Part shown: positions 58,946 to 64,000 of the stretch, one piece after another
Layout of the letters: every line of letters starts with the position of its first letter
Position numbering within the stretch: position 1 is the stretch's first letter
Assembly (NCBI GenBank): GCA_030418115.1
Contig: JAUHQD010000001.1
Coordinates: 310,001 to 374,000, forward strand
Source of the DNA: Alteromonadaceae bacterium BrNp21-10
GTDB taxonomy: Bacteria > Pseudomonadota > Gammaproteobacteria > Enterobacterales > Alteromonadaceae
Length of the DNA stretch: 64,000 bases
Direction: 5' to 3'
Made by a program: the position numbers and the translations under genes
Notes under the pieces: generated by a model
Told to the model about the DNA's origin: nothing
What the model saw: only the letters and a program-made list of their open reading frames with translations
Databases searched by the model: none

Positions 58946-60737
58946 GGTTAACCTCCGATTGCTTCTGCTGGGTTTGCCATAAGGTTTGGTAAAGCCCTTG
59001 TTGTGCTAATAACTGATGGTGATTACCTTGTTCCACTATGCGTCCTTGCTGCATCACCAGAATATTATCTGCATCGACAATAGTCGACAAGCGATGGGCA
59101 ATGATTAAGCTGGTATGGCCTTGAGATACTTCTTTTATAGCCGCCAAAATAGCACGCTCGGAATGGCTATCTAAGGAGGAGGTGGCTTCATCGAATAACA
59201 ATATGGGGGAGCCTTTTAAAATAGCCCGGGCAATAGCTACACGTTGTTTTTCACCACCGGATAATTTTAATCCACGCTCACCCACCGTGGTGTCATTGCC
59301 ATTAGGTAAAGAGTTTATAAACTGACGTAAGTGGGCCATATCAATAGCTTTTTCTACGTCCTCGATACTGGCACTGGGGCGGCCATAATGAATATTGGCA
59401 AAGATACTGTCGTTAAATAACACGGTGTCTTGGGGGACAATAGCAATATGCTGACGCAGTGATTGTTGGTTAACCTGTTGAATATTCTGTCCATCAATCT
59501 CAATACTACCTTGTTGCACATCATAAAGACGAAATAGCAGTTTGATTAAGGTGGATTTACCGGCACCACTTTCACCTACTATTGCCACTTTTTGTCCTGG
59601 CAGAATGCTAAAAGTGAGGTTGTTTAGAATAGGGCGCTCGGACTGGTAATAAAACGCCACATTGTTAAAGGTGATTGCTCCTTGGCTTACCGATAAATTA
59701 GCAGCATGGTCGACGTCAGTTATTTGCGGGGCTTTGTTGAGCAGGTTAAACAGGTTTTCGATATTGGCCATGGAGCTGCGAATTTCACGGTACACAAAGC
59801 CCAAGAAATTCAGTGGCATAAAAATTTGCATAGTAAAGGCGTTGATCAGTACAAAGTCACCTAGGGTCATAGTGCCTGCGGCCACACGTTGTCCTGCCAG
59901 TAGCATCATGGCTGTCATGGCAACTGCAATGATAAAGGCTTGGCCGCCGTTTAGGGTAAAGAGTGATAAGCGATTTTTACGCCGTGCTACTTCCCATTCG
60001 GCCAAATTGTCATCGTAGAGGTTGGCTTCGTAATCTTCATTATTAAAATATTTGACGGTTTCGTAATTAAGCAAACTGTCGATGGCGCGGGTATTAGTGG
60101 TCGAGTCTGCCTTATTCATTTGCCTTACAAAACGAGTACGCCAATTGGTGGCTTTGATGGAGTAGGCGACATAGGCAATTACCGATAGCACAATGATCAA
60201 CGCAAAACCGATACCGTAATTAAACAGTAATATTCCGGCGACCATGCCTATTTCCAGCAATGTGGGCACAATATTAAACACCATAAAGCGCATTAAAAAG
60301 CTAATACCCGAGGTGCCACGTTCAATGTCTCGAGATAAGCCGCCGGTTTGCCGATTAAGGTGAAAATCCAAATCCAGCTGGTGCAAATGTTTAAACACTT
60401 TTAGGCCAATACGGCGCATCGCACGCTCGGTCACGCGGCCAAATAGCGTATCGCGTATTTCTCCAAACAACACATTGGCAAGACGCACCGTACCGTAAGC
60501 AATAATCAGGGCTAAAGGCACCAGTGCAATATTGCTAGCAGTGTGCTGAACGTCTAAATCATCAACAATGTGTTTGAGAATAAAGGGTAAACCGACACTG
60601 GCGACTTTAGCCGCAATCAGACATAACAGCGCTAGTGCAATACGTTGGCGAAACTCTAGTAAGTAAGGCCAGAGTTGTTTGAGGATCTGCCAGTTGACTG
60701 GACCCTGTGGTTCATCGAAGGATTTGTGACCGCGCAT
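58935..60737 (-). CDS. Atm1-type ABC exporter
   Basis: This 600-aa half-transporter has six membrane helices (about 30-310) and one ATPase domain: Walker A GESGAGKST at 388-396, Q-loop in VPQDTVLFND, signature LSGGEKQR and Walker B LLFDEATSSLD. The HLNRQTGGLSRDIERGTSGI and NYETVKYFNNE motifs mark the ABCB7/Atm1 group, whose members export glutathione-derived or heavy-metal conjugates. An ATG at 60737 is preferred; the open frame reaches a TTG at 60764. It heads the ABC-DUF3820-membrane protein unit. Confidence 0.92.
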   Translation of the reverse strand: MRGHKSFDEPQGPVNWQILKQLWPYLLEFRQRIALALLCLIAAKVASVGLPFILKHIVDDLDVQHTASNIALVPLALIIAYGTVRLANVLFGEIRDTLFGRVTERAMRRIGLKVFKHLHQLDLDFHLNRQTGGLSRDIERGTSGISFLMRFMVFNIVPTLLEIGMVAGILLFNYGIGFALIIVLSVIAYVAYSIKATNWRTRFVRQMNKADSTTNTRAIDSLLNYETVKYFNNEDYEANLYDDNLAEWEVARRKNRLSLFTLNGGQAFIIAVAMTAMMLLAGQRVAAGTMTLGDFVLINAFTMQIFMPLNFLGFVYREIRSSMANIENLFNLLNKAPQITDVDHAANLSVSQGAITFNNVAFYYQSERPILNNLTFSILPGQKVAIVGESGAGKSTLIKLLFRLYDVQQGSIEIDGQNIQQVNQQSLRQHIAIVPQDTVLFNDSIFANIHYGRPSASIEDVEKAIDMAHLRQFINSLPNGNDTTVGERGLKLSGGEKQRVAIARAILKGSPILLFDEATSSLDSHSERAILAAIKEVSQGHTSLIIAHRLSTIVDADNILVMQQGRIVEQGNHHQLLAQQGLYQTLWQTQQKQSEVNHVD

Positions 60738-60801
60738 ATTTATTCGGGAGATTGGAAACAACAATAAGCTATCATATCAGCGTTTGCAGCTAAAAACGCG
60801 C

Positions 60802-62424
60802 TTATTGCAAATCGGTAATGTGCTCGCGCACCCTCTCGTAGCGTTGTTGCTGCTCCTCGGTCAACTTGCTATTTTCAATGGTATATAAGCAGTTATTCAT
60901 CACCGTTCTGGCGGATTCGGGTAACCCCGCATTTTTACTTTTCATGGCGATAGCTTGCAATAAATTCAGCGCGATAGACGGGCTTTTGGGCATAATACGA
61001 TAGGCCTGACGAAAGGTTTTTAGCGCACTACTAATATCGCCACGGCGATAATGGTCCACCGCGATATTATTCAACTCTTTGGGGCTGGCCTTAATGGCGA
61101 TACGCTCTTGTTTTTCTTGCTCAATATAACGTAGAAATATTTTGCCTTGCATAGGTTGATGGGTGCAGCGACGCTCAATTTCATCTAACACATGGATGGA
61201 CTTTTCATATAAGCCGATTTCGTGAAAGGCTTTAGCCTTATCCAGTAAATCTTCCATGGAATCGTTGAGCATATCCATATCATTAATTTTTTCTAATAAC
61301 GCTTGCGCTTGCGCTATGTCATCATTAACAAAGTGCATGCGCGCATTAATAACATTCAGTTGTTCTTTAAGTTGTGCTTTAGGAAATTGCTTACTAAAGC
61401 GTTTTAAATAGTCGTTGGACTGAGACATCAGTTCTTTGACGTCTTCTTCATTGCTGGCGATGGCATAATCAATCCCCGCACGGGCAGCGTTTAAGTAAAT
61501 GTCTGGTTGATCGTAGATGGAGTTTCTTGCATAGCGCACAATATTTTTAGTGACTTCAAATTGCGTTTGGTAATCGTGGGTGATGCGCGATAAGTCCACC
61601 GCTAAGCGATGGCGATTTAAATTTCGCGGTGAGACCTCTGCGGCCAATATGGTGCTTTCTAGTGCAATATCAAAATCTTCTTGCTGAATATGATAGTCGG
61701 ACAATATATCAAAAGCTTGTAACTGGGATTCTGGGCGAATGGCTAAGCGCAGTAACAGTTTTTCGGCTTCTTCATTTTCGCCAAGTTGAAACAGTGCTTT
61801 GACTAGGCCAAGCTGAGCCCAGTGGAAATGTTGCACATTCAATATAGCCTGATAAAAATCTCTGGCATCACCAGGACGTTGGCAGTCGAGTATTAATTCA
61901 CCCTTGAGTTTCAGTGCCTGCGGAAAGTGCTCCGATTGTTTGGGGTTGGTTAGAAATTCGTCAAGTTGGTCTAGTGCTTGCTCATGCATATCGTCGTGCA
62001 TAAGGGTGTAAATTTTTTTTAATGCGGTTTTCCGCGTTAGCACTTTGCTTAAGCGCTTATCTAGCTCGACCACGGTGAAAGGTTTTACTAAAAAGTCATC
62101 GGGTTGTAGCTCAACAATGCTGCGCACAATATCCACAGTGGTTTCCGCGCTAATAAAAATAAAGGTGGTTGCCGGCGATAACAATTTATTTTCTATGAGT
62201 CGTTCATAGAGGTGGTAGCCTTCCTGCTCACGTTTAAGATGGTAAGAGCACAAGATTAAATCGAAGTGATTATCGCGAATATGGTTGAACGCTTTTTCCG
62301 CATGTTCCATGTACGTAATGGATTCAAAGCCAAGCTCCTGCAGAGAATACTTCATGTAACCCTGAGCAAGCACATGGTCATCAATGATTAACACGGCGAT
62401 ATTTTTAGAAAGACGTCGATCCAT
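60802..62424 (-). CDS. Receiver-TPR protein with Ser at the phospho-acceptor site
   Basis: This 540-aa protein has an N-terminal receiver domain (about 1-125) and then helical tetratricopeptide-like repeats (about 135-535). The acidic pair Asp15-Asp16, Ser92 and Lys114 (VKPF) of the receiver are present, but the phospho-acceptor Asp is Ser60 in LILCSYHL. It is probably a pseudo-receiver that signals by protein contact through the TPR region. There is no output enzyme or DNA-binding domain. The start is ATG at 62424 or GTG at 62433; no ribosome site decides. Confidence 0.88.
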   Translation of the reverse strand: MDRRLSKNIAVLIIDDHVLAQGYMKYSLQELGFESITYMEHAEKAFNHIRDNHFDLILCSYHLKREQEGYHLYERLIENKLLSPATTFIFISAETTVDIVRSIVELQPDDFLVKPFTVVELDKRLSKVLTRKTALKKIYTLMHDDMHEQALDQLDEFLTNPKQSEHFPQALKLKGELILDCQRPGDARDFYQAILNVQHFHWAQLGLVKALFQLGENEEAEKLLLRLAIRPESQLQAFDILSDYHIQQEDFDIALESTILAAEVSPRNLNRHRLAVDLSRITHDYQTQFEVTKNIVRYARNSIYDQPDIYLNAARAGIDYAIASNEEDVKELMSQSNDYLKRFSKQFPKAQLKEQLNVINARMHFVNDDIAQAQALLEKINDMDMLNDSMEDLLDKAKAFHEIGLYEKSIHVLDEIERRCTHQPMQGKIFLRYIEQEKQERIAIKASPKELNNIAVDHYRRGDISSALKTFRQAYRIMPKSPSIALNLLQAIAMKSKNAGLPESARTVMNNCLYTIENSKLTEEQQQRYERVREHITDLQ

Positions 62425-62595
62425 AAGCCACACAGATTATTTATACCAAGTACTAGGTTATCGGAAAATGGCTAGAAAATATAAGGAGTTATGCCGTTAG
62501 CATTGAATATTTTTGTTTGACGTAAGTAAACACGAGCCAGATTATGATGCAGTAAAATAGAGACTGAGTGGAATAAATTGAAATTAATAAAAGAG

Positions 62596-62671
62596 TGGTG
62601 GACGCTACTGGGCTTGAACCAGTGACCCTCGCCTTGTAAGGGCGATGCTCTCCCAACTGAGCTAAGCGTCC
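62596..62671 (-). tRNA. tRNA-Val(TAC), copy 2
   Basis: This 76-base tRNA has acceptor GGACGCT/AGCGTCC, discriminator A, encoded CCA and anticodon loop CTTACAA. It is identical to the copy at 62693-62768 and is transcribed second. Confidence 0.96.
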
Positions 62672-62692
62672 ATATTTTGAACAGAAGAAAAG

Positions 62693-62768
62693 TGGTGGAC
62701 GCTACTGGGCTTGAACCAGTGACCCTCGCCTTGTAAGGGCGATGCTCTCCCAACTGAGCTAAGCGTCC
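62693..62768 (-). tRNA. tRNA-Val(TAC), copy 1
   Basis: Same sequence as the copy at 62596-62671, separated by 21 bases and transcribed first from the promoter at 62813-62840. Confidence 0.96.
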
Positions 62769-62812
62769 GTTTTCTTCAACTTGAAACGACTTGTCGCCTC
62801 AAGAGGAGCGCT

Positions 62813-62840
62813 ATTATAGGTAGGCAAAATTTACTGTCAA
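62813..62840 (-). promoter_or_regulatory. Near-consensus promoter of the tRNA-Val pair
   Basis: On the minus strand TTGACA and TATAAT are 16 bases apart, followed by the GC-rich stretch GCGCTCC, a discriminator typical of stable-RNA promoters under stringent control. It lies about 45 bases before the first tRNA. Confidence 0.85.
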
Positions 62841-62966
62841 CAGTATTTATAAAAAACTCAATCAAATGAACAATATCTGTGCAAAATGGCTGCTTTAGGA
62901 TCTGCATATCGTCTTCAATGAGTTTTTGCTGTTGATAAATTAAACAATTCAGGTGCAAAGTTGCAT

Positions 62967-63284
62967 TTACGACAAGTAAATTTTGGCACCCGCGTAGGTT
63001 AAAAGCCCCATTAAAATGCTAATAAATAACCGTGGTTGTATCACGGCAGTAATAAACGCCGCAGTGGCTCCCCAAATATAAGGATTGCTCACAGCAATAA
63101 ATAGCTTGCCATCGGCATACAATGACGTTTGCACAATAATTACCGTCAATACGGCAATAGGCACATAATTTAGCGCTTGTTCTAGGGCGTGTGGCAGTCT
63201 AATACGACTAGCAAGGGCAAAGGGCAAGTAGCGCGGAATAAAAGTCACTAACACCATTCCTGCAATCAACCACCATTCATTCAT
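62967..63284 (-). CDS. azlD: AzlD family branched-chain amino acid exporter subunit
   Basis: This 105-aa membrane protein has about four hydrophobic segments and the AzlD features WWLIAGMVLVTFIPRYLPFAL and the NYVPIAVLTVII segment. It is the small partner of AzlC in exporters of branched-chain amino acids (or an unidentified hydrophobic amino acid). The ATG at 63284 overlaps the azlC stop (ATGA overlap at 63281-63284); the longer open frame upstream is the wrong frame of azlC. Confidence 0.9.
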   Translation of the reverse strand: MNEWWLIAGMVLVTFIPRYLPFALASRIRLPHALEQALNYVPIAVLTVIIVQTSLYADGKLFIAVSNPYIWGATAAFITAVIQPRLFISILMGLLTYAGAKIYLS

Positions 63285-64000
63285 GAGGTTTCTCCTGCTT
63301 TTGGTGTTTGATTGTTGTTGCGGGCGGAATAAATATTTTCTGCAATAACACCGGCGGCAATAGCCATACAAGACGAAAACAATAAACCGGTTTGATTCGG
63401 CCATGCATAGGTTAGGGTGCCACTAACGGCAGCTACAGCCGCACAAATCCAATGGCTGGGCAAACGCAAGTTGGCAACAACAATACCCACAAAAGCAACC
63501 ACCATGGCGATATCTAAACCAAAATCCGTGAGTTGTGGAAATTGATTGCCTGCGACAATGCCCAAGTAAGTACAAAACACCCAATTGCTGTACATCAAAA
63601 TACCAGAGCCTAAATAGTAACGGCTAAAGTCATTGCCAAGTTGAGCTTGGCTGATTCGATTGATAACCGTCGCGTAGGTTTCATCGGTGACTAAAAAGCC
63701 CATGGCTAGTCGCATTCGATGAGACAAACTGCGCACATAAGGCAGTAAACTGAAGGCATACAAAATGTGCCGTAAGTTGACAATGAAGGTGGTGACAATA
63801 ATAACCGGTAGGGCAGCACCGGAAGCGAGCAAGGTGATAGCAATGAATTGCGAAGAGCCAGCAAATACCAATATTGAAAATGCCATGGTGACCACATCAC
63901 TAAGCCCAAGAGACTTAGCCATGGCACCAAAGACAATGCCAAATGGCATAGAGGGAAAAATCAGCGGTAGGCTGTCTCTAGCACCATCAAAAATGATCCG
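63281..64000 (-). CDS. azlC: AzlC family amino acid exporter, 5' end truncated by window
   Basis: The frame is open to base 64000 and continues beyond the window. The upstream residues, read in frame from the right edge (FDGARDSLPLIFPS, then MPFGIVFG), match the usual AzlC start region, so the ATG at 63949 is internal and at most a few dozen N-terminal residues are missing. It is a multi-pass membrane protein (FGAMAKSLGL, GSSQFIAITLLASGA, NLRHILYAFSLLPYV, the TDETYATV segment) that works with AzlD. Confidence 0.92.
   Translation of the reverse strand, partial: RIIFDGARDSLPLIFPSMPFGIVFGAMAKSLGLSDVVTMAFSILVFAGSSQFIAITLLASGAALPVIIVTTFIVNLRHILYAFSLLPYVRSLSHRMRLAMGFLVTDETYATVINRISQAQLGNDFSRYYLGSGILMYSNWVFCTYLGIVAGNQFPQLTDFGLDIAMVVAFVGIVVANLRLPSHWICAAVAAVSGTLTYAWPNQTGLLFSSCMAIAAGVIAENIYSARNNNQTPKAGETS

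Noticed and set aside
62472-62753. A 93-codon minus-strand open frame
   Set aside because: It is a translation through the two tRNA-Val genes, with the same peptide appearing twice.
62596-62768. Direct repeat as a CRISPR or duplicated att site
   Set aside because: The repeat is two complete tRNA-Val genes; there is no integrase, phage gene or further repeat.

Overview
The window looks like the chromosome of a marine gammaproteobacterium of the Alteromonadales (an Alteromonas/Glaciecola/Paraglaciecola-like organism; the genus is inference). The reasons are the moderate GC content, gammaproteobacterial gene order in the housekeeping blocks, an initiator tRNA upstream of rimP-nusA-infB, and a marine-type pectin/uronate locus with a TonB-dependent receptor, TRAP transporter and GH28/GH105 enzymes.

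Bases 1-20.6 kb are core genome: carA (3' part)-carB-greA, convergent yhbY, ftsH-folP-glmM, tpiA-secG-tRNA-Leu(GAG), a 68-aa orphan, then tRNA-fMet-rimP-nusA-infB-(MAPEG protein)-rbfA-truB-rpsO-pnp. Two departures from the familiar order are visible: rlmE is absent between yhbY and ftsH, and a terminator plus a MAPEG-family membrane protein separate infB from rbfA. Two strong terminators close the block after pnp.

An approximately 1.1-kb, very AT-rich gene-free stretch leads into a pectin/uronate utilization locus (about 21.5-48.2 kb). Outer-membrane uptake is by a TonB-dependent receptor. Depolymerisation is by two GH28 proteins, one with an altered active-site motif, and a DUF4861-GH105 fusion lipoprotein. 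Inner-membrane uptake is by a TRAP system and an MFS carrier. Catabolism is encoded by uxaC, uxaB, uxaA, kduI, kduD, kdgK and uxuB. Galacturonate goes through tagaturonate and altronate to 2-keto-3-deoxygluconate (KDG), unsaturated galacturonate goes through KduI/KduD to KDG, and KdgK makes KDPG; eda and uxuA are not in the window. A LacI-family regulator is encoded in the locus. Four palindromes with an ACCGGT core (TGCCACCGGTGGCA three times, TGCTACCGGTAGCA once) lie before the receptor gene, before the second GH28 gene and between the divergent kduD and uxaB. They form a clear candidate local regulon.

From 45 to 56 kb there are a PhoD-like phosphoesterase, a lipoprotein esterase, and a DUF1800-DUF1501-giant heme lipoprotein set (1156 aa with propeller, HEAT repeats and a C-terminal CxxCH). 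The role of this set is not known and it is the least understood part of the window. From 56.3 kb to the end the genes are ordinary: tag, a membrane diguanylate cyclase with a carbohydrate-module-like sensor, a small membrane protein, DUF3820, an Atm1-type ABC exporter, a receiver-TPR protein whose phospho-acceptor Asp is replaced by Ser, two identical tRNA-Val(TAC) genes behind a near-consensus promoter, and azlC (5' truncated by the window edge)-azlD. No CRISPR array, insertion sequence, integrase or prophage gene was seen.
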